Shown here: in pieces, positions 17,568-26,066 of the stretch
Layout: each line of letters opens with the position of its first letter
Position numbering within the stretch: position 1 is the first letter of the stretch
DNA from: Lachnospiraceae bacterium
GTDB lineage: Bacteria; Bacillota; Clostridia; Lachnospirales; Lachnospiraceae
Assembly (NCBI GenBank): GCA_017936885.1
Contig: JAGBEO010000013.1
Span: 248,001 to 312,000 of the forward strand
Direction: 5' to 3'
Length of the DNA stretch: 64,000 bases
Program-made: the position numbers and the translations under genes
The notes under the pieces: generated by a model
The model's input: the letters and a program-made list of their open reading frames with translations, nothing else
Told to the model about the DNA's origin: nothing
The model's database searches: none

Positions 17568-18062
17568 TCACAAATTTTGAAACGCACTGTTAAGTGCATA
17601 GACGGTGTCCTGATCTCCCATCACAAAGAAGATCACATCGTCCCTGCTCTCGATCAGCATTGTCTCCGCACTGACACAGATCCATTTATTCAGATCCGCA
17701 TTCTCTTTTAATTGCTGCTTGGCAGTTTCCACATCTTCTTCATCCACTCGCAGTAAAACGCATTGATAGGCATTGGGAGAAATCATAGGGATCGATGCGA
17801 CGCCCTCCAGATAGGTTATTTCATCTGTTCCTAAAATGGACATTTCCAGATCATCCGTAATCTCATAAGTCTCGAAGCTGTCCATACCTGCCCTAAAATC
17901 CTCTGACAGCTCCGCGTTCTCATATAACGTGTCCATGATCTCGCTCAAATTCCCCGTCAACGCATCCGATGTTTTCTTGTCAGAACCACAGGCAAAACAA
18001 AGGAAACACAATGCTGCTATCAGCAAATAAGCCGCTGTCTTCTTTCCCATTCTAACTCTCAT
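17568..18062 (-). CDS. DUF4358 lipoprotein
   Basis: A 164-residue exported lipoprotein: basic N-terminus, hydrophobic core and lipobox CFAC with Cys at residue 25. The mature part contains IMDTLYENAELSEDF, LGTDEITYLEGVAS and VLLRVDEEDVETAKQQLKE, matching the DUF4358 family found in Lachnospiraceae and relatives. Function is unknown. The likely ATG is the first of two in frame; an AAAGGAG site lies rather far upstream. It converges on the RluA-family gene across the tandem repeat. Confidence 0.85.
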   Translation of the reverse strand: MRVRMGKKTAAYLLIAALCFLCFACGSDKKTSDALTGNLSEIMDTLYENAELSEDFRAGMDSFETYEITDDLEMSILGTDEITYLEGVASIPMISPNAYQCVLLRVDEEDVETAKQQLKENADLNKWICVSAETMLIESRDDVIFFVMGDQDTVYALNSAFQNL

Positions 18063-18321
18063 AATGAATATTAGCGCTCCTTTTATTGTAATTTATAAAT
18101 AGGCAGTTGCAAAACTCATTCAGGCTTGTCGAAATTTGCAAATCATCAGGTCTTCTTTCAAAATCAGTATTCCCATATGGATATTCTTTTATCCTCTAAA
18201 TCATATCCACCTGTGTCCTTAAACATAACAATCCATCTCAGATACTTTCTTAATTAAATATGTGTTTTAAAAACAATACTTTTTCTAATTCATTCTTAAT
18301 TGCGTCTAACAGACATTGCCT

Positions 18322-19863
18322 TTAGCAAGCAATGTCAATAATTTGAGATGCCTTCCCCAATAAGCTTTCCGAATCAGATGCCACAAAAATAATTCCCTCT
18401 GGATTTTCCAGAATATTGGAAATCATTATTTGTTCTGTCTTTATATCCACTGCTTCTGACAGACCATCTAAAAACAGTAAATCTGTCTCTTCATAAAGAG
18501 CCCGTGCGATACTGATACGCTTTTTCTGACCACCTGAAACAGCTCCTCCGTGTTTTCCGACTTTCTTTTCAATCCCGTCTTCGAATTCTGCAATATCTGC
18601 CGCTAAATCCGTCTTTAACAGTACCTGTCTCATTTTCTCCTCGGAATAAGGTTCTCCAATACAAATATTATTCATAACAGAGTCATTCAATAAAACGGGC
18701 TGACCAGGTACATAACTGCATTTCAGTCCTTTCAAATGCTCCAGACATACCTGAAACAACCTTTGAAGCAAAATGCTCCTTTCGCTCTCATTTCCTCCCT
18801 TTATTAAAACAATATTTCTATCAGACACCTTTACTGTATATTTTCTATCCAAATATTCCACATTAACCTTCAGTTCACCATTACCATACTCTGCGTTGCC
18901 ATGATATGTGTCACATTCCATTACCTGCAATCTGTCAGCAGCCACCATCGATTGTTTATGCCGTCTGATCAGTTTCCCAACAGCATCTGGCAATGAGGTT
19001 AAAAAAGCGTAATAATATTCGAACATAACAAATTCACCGACAGAAAATAAATTTCTCCTGTAAAGAGGTATTGCTACCAATAACACTATTCCCATAACAA
19101 GGCCGGCAGAATTTTCTGAAATCACGCTAAGCACTTTGTCAAGAACACGATCCCTGATTTCATTCCTGGCACGCTTTTTACATTTCTTCTCAAAGATATT
19201 CCCTAATTTATCTGAATCTGCCGCCAGCTTAAAATAGTCTACATTACCAAATAAATTCTCCAGATATGTTGTAATTTCACTTGCAGACTTGCGGGCAGCC
19301 TCACGGTTGGCTACAATATGCTTTTCTAAAAACTTAATTAAAAGAACCATTCCAAATGTAGGAACAATACTAATAATAGCAAAAACCGGATTTATACATG
19401 CCATAACAATCAGTATCGCAATACTCAAAAATATTTTGGGAAGTTGGTAATAATATTCCATCAAATAAGAAACCATGTCTTCACATTCATTACGGAAAAG
19501 ACTGACTGTTTCACCATATCCTCTTGAACATGAAATACCTGGTTTTTCCTGAAACACATTATCATATAATTTCTGCTTGATATTTCTTTTCAGACGGATT
19601 TCTATCTTTGCAACCAGACCAGAATTAATCTGTTTCATGCAATTAATCAGCAGTGGAATTGTTATATTTAATACAATTAATAAACTAAAAGAGTAAATAC
19701 CCATGGTAACCGATTTACCCTCTAATAAATTAAAAATATCCTTCTTGGCCAGCCCACTTATCAGAAAACTAAATGTATACGTAATAATTTCCAATAATAT
19801 CACACAATAATAAAAGCCTCTTTCCCCATGAATAACTAAGCGGTATATACTTTCGTTTTTCAT
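18322..19863 (-). CDS. ABC exporter half-transporter with degenerate ATP-binding site
   Basis: A 513-residue fusion of a membrane domain (six hydrophobic segments in residues 1-300) and a nucleotide-binding domain. The signature is intact (AVSGGQKKRISIARALYE), but Walker A is lost (VLIKGGNESERSILL lacks the Gly-Lys-Ser/Thr) and the Walker B catalytic Glu is Gly (LLFLDGLSEAVD). It is preceded by the partner gene on the same strand, with a GGAGG site before the ATG. The two make sense as a heterodimeric exporter in which only one site hydrolyses ATP. The pair is AT-rich relative to its neighbours. The substrate is unknown. Confidence 0.88.
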   Translation of the reverse strand: MKNESIYRLVIHGERGFYYCVILLEIITYTFSFLISGLAKKDIFNLLEGKSVTMGIYSFSLLIVLNITIPLLINCMKQINSGLVAKIEIRLKRNIKQKLYDNVFQEKPGISCSRGYGETVSLFRNECEDMVSYLMEYYYQLPKIFLSIAILIVMACINPVFAIISIVPTFGMVLLIKFLEKHIVANREAARKSASEITTYLENLFGNVDYFKLAADSDKLGNIFEKKCKKRARNEIRDRVLDKVLSVISENSAGLVMGIVLLVAIPLYRRNLFSVGEFVMFEYYYAFLTSLPDAVGKLIRRHKQSMVAADRLQVMECDTYHGNAEYGNGELKVNVEYLDRKYTVKVSDRNIVLIKGGNESERSILLQRLFQVCLEHLKGLKCSYVPGQPVLLNDSVMNNICIGEPYSEEKMRQVLLKTDLAADIAEFEDGIEKKVGKHGGAVSGGQKKRISIARALYEETDLLFLDGLSEAVDIKTEQIMISNILENPEGIIFVASDSESLLGKASQIIDIAC

Positions 19864-19989
19864 TTTAAGCCTCCATGCTTGCTCAGCCTACGAATGTTGG
19901 CGTAAACACAAATATTACATAACACGAGAAAATCCGTGTAAAAATCTTTTGCATATGGATTTTTCACATTATACCTCTTCCTATTCGTT

Positions 19990-21630
19990 TCAGATAATTC
20001 TTCCGTTTTCCATTACTATACTCGCATGAATATGAATATCGCTTCTGTTCTGATGCGTAACAAGAACTATCGTGGTCTCATTCAGTTCGTGAAGAACAAT
20101 TTGATTAATTACTTTGATCGTATCTTCATGAATAACCGCATCAAACTCATCTACAAGCAAAATCCCCGGTTTTCTTAATATTGCGCCTGCCCATGCTAAA
20201 AGTTGCGCCTCGTCCTGAGAAGTATTTTCCGGATTCATTATTTCATCCAATCCATTTTCTTTACGATCCAACCATTCCCGCATATTAACCTTGCTTAAAG
20301 CTTCACAAATTTCTTTGTCTGAGAACCTTTCATCATATCTTGTTACGTTATTTCTTACCGTATCCTCAAGAATCGGATTGTTTTGTAATATATAATATAA
20401 GAAACGGTTATATTCTTCCTTTCTATACTCGCTGATATGCCTTCCGCCAACCAGAATTTCTCCTGCTTCCTGAGTATAAAATCCTGCAATTAACTGCAAC
20501 ACCGTACTCTTACCGCTTCCAGTTCTCCCTGTAATTGCCAGATGTTCTCCGCTGGCAATCTCAAAGCTTACCCCGTTCAGCACCAATGTATCCGGCTGAT
20601 ATCGAAAAGATACATTATAAAATGCAACACTGTTATCTTTTCCCGGCACTAAATCCCCATTAGATAGGTCACTATGATCCATTTCATAAAAATCATTGAT
20701 TCGGGTTAATGAAGTCAAAACCTTCGGCATTTGTGCAAATTCATACTTTAAACTGAAAAACGGCATATTCAAAAGCACAACATAACTTAATATGAGATAT
20801 ATTTCTCCTATTGTCATATTTCCTTTTCTTAAAAGATAAATGCCGAACGCAAGGGCAATTCCCTCCCCGACATTTAAAAGGGAAAAGAAAATTGTAGAGG
20901 GAATATTCCCTAAAAAAGAGGCTTTCACATGTGTCTTTTCAAATAATAAAAATTTATCCGATAACTTTTCCTTTATGTATTCCTGCTTTCCTACTCCCCA
21001 AATATCAATTTGCGCTGCAACTGCCTGTGAAAAATCATCTAAAACATCTGTCTCCTGCCCTCTATCGTTTTTCCATAAATCAGATATCCAATTCTGAGAT
21101 TTCATAAACATCACTATTATTACCAAGGACAGTACAGTAAAAATTAACCCTAATACCGCATATTTGATATAAAAAACAAAAAGTATCCCTATGACCATAA
21201 GTGCACTGCTGAAAATATCAACCATCATAGAAGAAAAGAAACCAATCAAAAAATTTACATCTCCCTCTATGCGTTCCAAAAAGCCGCCTTCCTGCGATGA
21301 CTTATGATATTGTACATTAAAATTAAATATTCTTTTAAACAGATCTACTCTAAGGTGGTCACACAATTTCCAGCCGAGACTTTCACTTATGTATGTATTA
21401 CATGTACTAACACACCCCCTGATAAAAACAGAAAAGCAATATCCTAATGCACAAGAAACAAGCCAAATATCCCCTTTGATTTCCAAATTATCAATATATA
21501 CACTTAAAATCTCCGGCATTAACAGCGATAAAACGGTTTCTGACAATAAAAGCAGGAACAAAAGAACAAACCACCATTTTTTCTCATAAACAGGTTCTTT
21601 CATAATATCTAACAAATTTCCATATTTCAT
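19990..21630 (-). CDS. ABC exporter half-transporter with canonical Walker motifs
   Basis: A 546-residue half-transporter: membrane domain first, then an ATPase with perfect Walker A (AITGRTGSGKSTVLQL), a canonical Walker B (ILLVDEFDAVI) and switch His (VLVTHQNRSD). The signature that should read LSGGQ is replaced by NTSQDEAQ. This complements its partner, which keeps the signature but has lost Walker A, so the dimer has one complete composite site and one fully dead site. There is no peptidase domain. No clear Shine-Dalgarno precedes the ATG; a 17-codon open frame ends 18 bp upstream and might couple translation. Confidence 0.9.
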   Translation of the reverse strand: MKYGNLLDIMKEPVYEKKWWFVLLFLLLLSETVLSLLMPEILSVYIDNLEIKGDIWLVSCALGYCFSVFIRGCVSTCNTYISESLGWKLCDHLRVDLFKRIFNFNVQYHKSSQEGGFLERIEGDVNFLIGFFSSMMVDIFSSALMVIGILFVFYIKYAVLGLIFTVLSLVIIVMFMKSQNWISDLWKNDRGQETDVLDDFSQAVAAQIDIWGVGKQEYIKEKLSDKFLLFEKTHVKASFLGNIPSTIFFSLLNVGEGIALAFGIYLLRKGNMTIGEIYLILSYVVLLNMPFFSLKYEFAQMPKVLTSLTRINDFYEMDHSDLSNGDLVPGKDNSVAFYNVSFRYQPDTLVLNGVSFEIASGEHLAITGRTGSGKSTVLQLIAGFYTQEAGEILVGGRHISEYRKEEYNRFLYYILQNNPILEDTVRNNVTRYDERFSDKEICEALSKVNMREWLDRKENGLDEIMNPENTSQDEAQLLAWAGAILRKPGILLVDEFDAVIHEDTIKVINQIVLHELNETTIVLVTHQNRSDIHIHASIVMENGRII

Positions 21631-21648
21631 TGTATTTTTCTTAAGCTA

Positions 21649-21702
21649 TTATGCTTCTCCCTTCTGCTTCCATAAATGTATTCTTAAATCCCATGCTGTC
21701 AT
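21649..21702 (-). CDS. Possible 17-residue leader peptide before the ABC exporter
   Basis: A very short open frame (MTAWDLRIHLWKQKGEA) ends just before the ABC exporter, which itself lacks an obvious ribosome site. An AGGAGG is present, but 16 nt from the ATG. It could be a leader peptide used for translational coupling, or chance. Low confidence. Confidence 0.2.
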   Translation of the reverse strand: MTAWDLRIHLWKQKGEA

Positions 21703-21889
21703 TACCTTGCTTTCAACGCCCTCCTATCTATAAACCATTTAAAAATCAAATCTTATCACATTCATCTGCAAAATGATAAATAAGTCTCGCAATCACCAAT
21801 CTACTCCATTGATCATATTCAATTATATAACACTACTGTATTTTAAAATGATATGATACAATAGAAAAAAATCAGAAAGGATTCCGAAG

Positions 21890-22270
21890 ATGAAACCGAC
21901 TTTATTATGCTATCACATCTCTACACAAGATTATGATAAATTGAAAGCACTGCTTGCGCTTCTGAATTTCGACGTACGCCTGATTCCCAGAAACGATTAT
22001 TTACAGGCAATTGGCTATCTGGCTGCTCTGCCCGGATATATCCGCACTCCTGAACAGTACACAGGTCCTGAGTTCACCGAATCCATGCTTATCATGGCTC
22101 ACATGAATGATGCACAGGCTGACCAACTGCTGGCAATGCTCAAAATGCCCGGTATGCCTGTATTGAAGCGTAAAGTCATGTTGACAGATACCAATCAAAA
22201 CTGGACATCCGCAGCGCTTTATGATCATATAACGGCAGAGATTGCTGCAATCCGCTCTTCAAACTGCTGA
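21890..22270 (+). CDS. DUF3783 protein
   Basis: A 126-residue soluble protein. The second half (SMLIMAHMNDAQADQLLAML, VLKRKVMLTDTNQNWT) matches the DUF3783 family of Clostridia, small proteins of unknown role. The ATG follows AGAAAGGATTCCGAAG. It converges with the YkgJ-type gene, and the two coding regions overlap by 46 bp at their 3' ends, so the transcripts would be antisense to each other there. Confidence 0.8.
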   Translation: MKPTLLCYHISTQDYDKLKALLALLNFDVRLIPRNDYLQAIGYLAALPGYIRTPEQYTGPEFTESMLIMAHMNDAQADQLLAMLKMPGMPVLKRKVMLTDTNQNWTSAALYDHITAEIAAIRSSNC

Positions 22271-22848
22271 TAAAAATCCAATCCGGTATCATACGGTTTC
22301 TGATAAAAAAGCTCCAACAATTTCACATTGATCATCTGCGTGTAAGTATCCGACTGCTGATCCGCAATCCGATTCATGATCTGTTTGCGAAGATCATGCC
22401 ATGTCACCAGAAATTTCTCGTATCGGGCAAGTGCCGGAACATCAAGCCACTTCTTAATCTTAAGCTTGGTGCGGGTTTTAATATGACAGGCATCTTCCAG
22501 CAGAAAGTATTGTAAGCCGCTCTCGTCATAATTCCTGCCAAGAGGAAATAATCTGCATAATCCCGGTCTGTATGTATGAATACTGCAGCGGTCTTCTTTC
22601 GATAAAAAGCCGCAGGCATCGGTATCCGGCTGCATTTTAAGGGCTGGCAGTATGATACCGTTTTCCACATGAATATCAACCTTATCCTGCATCAAACCTA
22701 CAAAATTCTCTCCTGTCACTGTCTGTAACTGATAGATGTCATAAGGATCTAACAGAATCGACTGCCCCATTCCGCGGCAGCATGACGAACAGCCTTTGCA
22801 GTTATTGCAGCCTACTTTTGCCATATCGTTACTTTGATATAATACCAT
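22225..22848 (-). CDS. YkgJ-family cysteine-cluster protein
   Basis: A 207-residue protein with the CxxCxxCC cluster (GCNNCKGCSSCCRGMG) and the later Cys set CGFLSKEDRCSIHTYRPGLC, the pattern of YkgJ-type putative zinc- or iron-chelating proteins (formerly UPF0153). The C-terminal helical part is longer than the minimal domain. The ATG at 22848 has GAGGG 8 nt upstream. Its biochemical role is not established. A shorter member of the same family is in the mobile-region operon at 63.4 kb. Confidence 0.88.
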   Translation of the reverse strand: MVLYQSNDMAKVGCNNCKGCSSCCRGMGQSILLDPYDIYQLQTVTGENFVGLMQDKVDIHVENGIILPALKMQPDTDACGFLSKEDRCSIHTYRPGLCRLFPLGRNYDESGLQYFLLEDACHIKTRTKLKIKKWLDVPALARYEKFLVTWHDLRKQIMNRIADQQSDTYTQMINVKLLELFYQKPYDTGLDFYQQFEERIAAISAVI

Positions 22849-22973
22849 TTTCGTTCCCTCAGTTTCTTTAAATTAAGAAATATGAATATTGCTATCGCAA
22901 TGCATTTCATTGTAATATATATTACAGAATAAATATCCATCTTTGTGATGCAAATAAAAAGGAGGATTTCCAA

Positions 22974-23204
22974 GTGAAAAAATCAGCCGCATTATTCATA
23001 ACCGGTATGCTGATCTGCAGTATAACGGCTTGCAAGAATAAAGATCATGAAACCGCCGAAACACAAACCACGATCGAGACAAATGCATCTGCCGAAGAAA
23101 CAAGCATGTCCGATGATACGGCAGACACTTTTAGTGAAACCGATGATGATGAAGTCGCCGAAGCCGAGGCGGAAGAAATTGATGCCACCGAATTCATTGA
23201 TTAA
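22974..23204 (+). CDS. Small acidic lipoprotein
   Basis: A 76-residue protein with a signal peptide and lipobox (SITAC, Cys 20), then an extremely acidic, Ser/Thr-rich tail with Glu and Asp making up much of the last 50 residues. It starts with GTG, well placed behind AAAAGGAGGATTTCCAA. No family is recognised; the tail is probably disordered at the cell surface. It converges on the broken Abi-family gene. Confidence 0.7.
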   Translation: MKKSAALFITGMLICSITACKNKDHETAETQTTIETNASAEETSMSDDTADTFSETDDDEVAEAEAEEIDATEFID

Positions 23205-23213
23205 ATTAGAGTT

Positions 23214-24134
23214 TTAAACCTTCTCCCAGTTATTGGGAAAACCCATTTTTTCATACAATTTTTGAGCATACATACTATCATGTTTTTTTAGATACTCATC
23301 CATCAATGATTTCAATTCTTTTATAAAGTCCTTATACCATGCATCACTCAATAAATACCTTAAAGCAATCACAATGGCAAACAGGTCGTTCTTTCCATTT
23401 TTATACTGCTCGCCTTTTTTAGGGATATTCAGTTTAACATGTAATGCCAAGTCCGGTATGCTGTCTGCGGTTCTATAGGTAAACAATCTCTCTCCATGTC
23501 CACAAACATTTCGAAATTTAACCATAACTGCCAAAATGGACACCATCTGTCTTTCATTGATATATGAATAATTTTTACTGACCTTGATTTGAATGTCCTG
23601 CGGCAGTAGCATATACATTTTGGAAATGTTTCCGAATGTCAACGCATTCGTCAGTACCCACAATGGAACATTTCCATATTTCTTCTGCGCATGATTTATA
23701 TAATGATAATCTGTCGGTTTTGTCACATATCCTTCCAGTATTTTTATCAGCCGATCTATATCCCGCTTATTTTTCTTGCCAACATAATTATAATTACTCT
23801 CATCAAGATATGCGTTTTGAGATTCCCCGTTTTTTTCTGAAAAATAATAGGAAACTAAAAATTTTACTTCATTCTCCACTTTTATAAGATATCGGAGAAA
23901 CAACTGTCTAAGTTCTTCGTCAAAATAATACAGTTCAACAATATCCTCAAATTTTGTTCCATCTTTATATTTTTTAGTCGTAGGATTTTTAAAAATATCA
24001 TTATAACCGCCAATCAGTGAATAATAACTTGTCTGCTTCTAAATTTCCTTGGCATATGCTGCATCACCAATCAGAAGATTCTTTTCTTGCAGTTTTACTA
24101 TCTGCTGATCATAGTTCATAAAAATCTTGGTCAT
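23214..24134 (-). pseudogene. Abi_2/AbiD-F family abortive-infection gene with an internal amber codon
   Basis: Read through, the frame gives about 306 residues typical of Abi_2 proteins: LQEKNLLIGDAAYAKE, then TSYYSLIGGYNDIFK, GTKFEDIVELYYFDEELRQL, RYLIKVENEVKFLVSYYF, and later VRFRNVCGHGERL-like (here VKFRNVCGHGERLFTY). A TAG at 24039-24041 interrupts it after 31 codons. Everything downstream stays in frame, so the damage is a single nonsense codon; a TTG at 23903 could restart a truncated 229-residue product, but without a good ribosome site. Family members act in phage-triggered growth arrest. A small RNA with its own promoter and terminator lies immediately upstream. AT-rich composition suggests transfer. 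Confidence 0.85.
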
Positions 24135-24156
24135 AGGCAAATTTTCTCCTTAAAGT

Positions 24157-24185
24157 AAAAAGAGGAGCCCCCGCAGGTTCTCCTC
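24157..24185 (-). terminator. Intrinsic terminator of the small RNA
   Basis: GAGGAG, 12-nt loop region with CC/GG pairing inside, CTCCTC, then TTTTT. It ends the small RNA about 20 bp before the Abi-family start codon, so Abi expression would depend on read-through or another promoter. Confidence 0.75.
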
Positions 24186-24224
24186 CGGTCGCAGGCCTCA
24201 CAGGTTTCTGCAACGCGATCACTG
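24157..24224 (-). ncRNA. Candidate small RNA upstream of the Abi-family gene (abiF-RNA-like)
   Basis: A ~68-nt transcript is predicted between a consensus promoter and an intrinsic terminator. It contains a GCAG...CTGC hairpin with an inner CCT-GTG-AGG stem, then the terminator stem GAGGAG/CTCCTC ending in T5. A conserved structured RNA called abiF has been described upstream of Abi-family genes; position, size and architecture fit, but I could not run a covariance search. It is not a coding sequence: the frame crossing it has no ribosome site. Confidence 0.6.
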
Positions 24225-24229
24225 TAATT

Positions 24230-24258
24230 ATCTTACCTGACCCCATACTTAGTGTCAA
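24230..24258 (-). promoter_or_regulatory. Near-consensus promoter of the small RNA
   Basis: TTGACA, exactly 17 bp, TAAGAT on the minus strand. The predicted start is about 6-7 nt downstream, at the beginning of the structured RNA. Confidence 0.75.
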
Positions 24259-24331
24259 GCAATTTTTACAGTTCATTGTAGTATATGTGAATATTGACTG
24301 TTTATGCAGTTGATGATCCATATCCACTCTC

Positions 24332-24970
24332 TTAATCCGTATTTTTTTCCTGCTTCCCATACAGAAACGGTCTTGCCACATGCACATTGAAAAAATCAAT
24401 CAACGGTCCCATAAAGAACGCGGTTATCAGTGTACCGACACCTACAATCGCACCCAATACAAACCCAATCGCCACACAGACACAATCCGTAGCGATTCTC
24501 AGATATTTAAATTTCCCCAGCTTTCTCTCTTCCAGTATCAGCGCTACCGCATCATAAGTAGACACCCCTAAACTCGCCGTAAAATACATCGCAGATGCAA
24601 AACAAAGAATCACTACCGCAGCCACCATCAGCCCGATTCTAACCACCATGGCTGGCTCCTCTCCTACAATACCTGCTACGATCTTGTCTGAAAAATCTAC
24701 CACATACCCAAGCAGAAAAATGTTGATAAATGTGGAAATACCAATATGTTTTTTGTTTAAGAAAAAGATTGCAACCAGCATCAACAAATTGATAATCATA
24801 TACAAAGTCCCGAAATCAATAAACGTAACTTTATTGCTGATTCCATTCACGAACACCTGAAAAGGGTCCGTTCCGAATCTTGCATTGCGAAACAGTCCCA
24901 CGGAAATTCCGCTGACAATAACGCCGATAAATGACATGAAAACTCTCTTTATTTGCTGCTTCTTATTCAT
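24332..24970 (-). CDS. YitT/YczE-type integral membrane protein
   Basis: A 212-residue protein with about five membrane segments. GISVGLFRNARFGTDPFQVF, the conserved loop after the first segment, and ASLGVSTYDAVALIL, its repeated counterpart later in the chain, identify the YczE/YyaS/YitT group. No transport substrate is firmly known for this group. I start at the ATG of MNKKQQIKRVFMSF because AAAGG lies at good spacing; a start 17 codons upstream lacks one. Monocistronic. Confidence 0.85.
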   Translation of the reverse strand: MNKKQQIKRVFMSFIGVIVSGISVGLFRNARFGTDPFQVFVNGISNKVTFIDFGTLYMIINLLMLVAIFFLNKKHIGISTFINIFLLGYVVDFSDKIVAGIVGEEPAMVVRIGLMVAAVVILCFASAMYFTASLGVSTYDAVALILEERKLGKFKYLRIATDCVCVAIGFVLGAIVGVGTLITAFFMGPLIDFFNVHVARPFLYGKQEKNTD

Positions 24971-25108
24971 TGCTCTAACCTTTCTGATATGCCGCTCAGC
25001 CGTTTCTCCTTCCAAATACACAGCTATGCGGCATAAACATTTTTATTTTCATCTTATATGATCTTGATCAATCGCTCAGCCCAAGATACGCCACCATCTA
25101 TTACATTT

Positions 25109-25954
25109 TCAATCTAATTTCTCATGAAAGAAATTGATAATACGCTCCCATAATTCCTTCTGAAAAAACTGCATATCCGCATGATTAGCCCCTTTAATCG
25201 CCACCAGCTTCACATCGCATCCGGCTTCTTCCAGCTTATCATGAAGCAGCTCTCCCTGTGTGAAGGGAACCGTTCCGTCTTCAGTCCCGTGTATGATCAT
25301 AAACGGCGGTGCATCCGGCGTCACATATGTAACCGGGCTGATCGCAAGCGCCTCTTCCCGATTCAGCGCAACATTTTTCCCGAGTAATAAGGATTCCGGT
25401 GAAGCTGCCGCCGCCTCTGCCGACGGATAAGGAAAGCTGCCTATATCAGTGGGCGGATACCAAGGACATGCTGCCTGAACTTTACTGGAATACTTCAAAT
25501 ACTCTCCAACATCATATTTTTTATCATTAACCAACGCAGTCATCGAAGTTAAGTAACCGCCCGCGGATTCTCCCATGACTCCAAAATGCTCCGAATCAAT
25601 CCGATATCGTTCACTGTGGGCACGAAGATATCTGACTGCGGCTTTTACATCCGTTAATTGTGACGGATACTGTGCTTCATTGCTGGTACGGTACTCTACG
25701 CTGGCTACCACGAATCCGCTTCTTGCCAGTTCCGATAAATATGCCAAATGTGCGGACTTATCCATCGTAAGCCATGCGCCTCCGCAGATCCATACGATAC
25801 ACGGATATTTTTTATCTTTACTTTCCGGATAAATAATATCCATTTTCAGATCCCGCCTTGTATGTCCGTACCATGCATCTACCTGCGCAAATGCCACATC
25901 TGTCACTACGCAGAATTGCGGCTCTTTTACCGCTACTGTTATTGTCTCACGCAT
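25109..25954 (-). CDS. Alpha/beta-hydrolase, carboxylesterase type
   Basis: A 281-residue cytosolic hydrolase. It has the oxyanion-hole motif region (CIVWICGGAWLTMD, the counterpart of HGGG), the nucleophile elbow VMGESAGGYLTSM, the acid in HGTEDGTVPF and the His in GANHADMQF, giving a full Ser-Asp-His triad. The arrangement is that of the BD-FAE/acetyl-esterase group, which often removes acetyl groups from xylan or small esters. The HGG to CGG replacement at the oxyanion loop is atypical but tolerated in some members. It stands alone. Confidence 0.87.
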   Translation of the reverse strand: MRETITVAVKEPQFCVVTDVAFAQVDAWYGHTRRDLKMDIIYPESKDKKYPCIVWICGGAWLTMDKSAHLAYLSELARSGFVVASVEYRTSNEAQYPSQLTDVKAAVRYLRAHSERYRIDSEHFGVMGESAGGYLTSMTALVNDKKYDVGEYLKYSSKVQAACPWYPPTDIGSFPYPSAEAAAASPESLLLGKNVALNREEALAISPVTYVTPDAPPFMIIHGTEDGTVPFTQGELLHDKLEEAGCDVKLVAIKGANHADMQFFQKELWERIINFFHEKLD

Positions 25955-26066
25955 ATTTTCTTCCCTCTTTCTATAATATTTTCAGTTGAAACACAACGAT
26001 CTATTTCAAAATAGTTTACTTCGGTAAGCTACCCTGCTTTCATCCAAGCACTTCTGCTGTTTTCCC

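Noticed and set aside
17406-17711. Repeat-encoded protein (Y-T-A-V-S repeats) after the RluA-family gene
   Set aside because: No start codon with a ribosome site; the frame overlaps both flanking genes out of register.
24109-24399. Open frame of 96 codons crossing the region upstream of the Abi gene
   Set aside because: No ribosome site, overlaps the YitT-type gene and crosses the promoter and terminator of the small RNA; better explained as a shadow of a conserved RNA.
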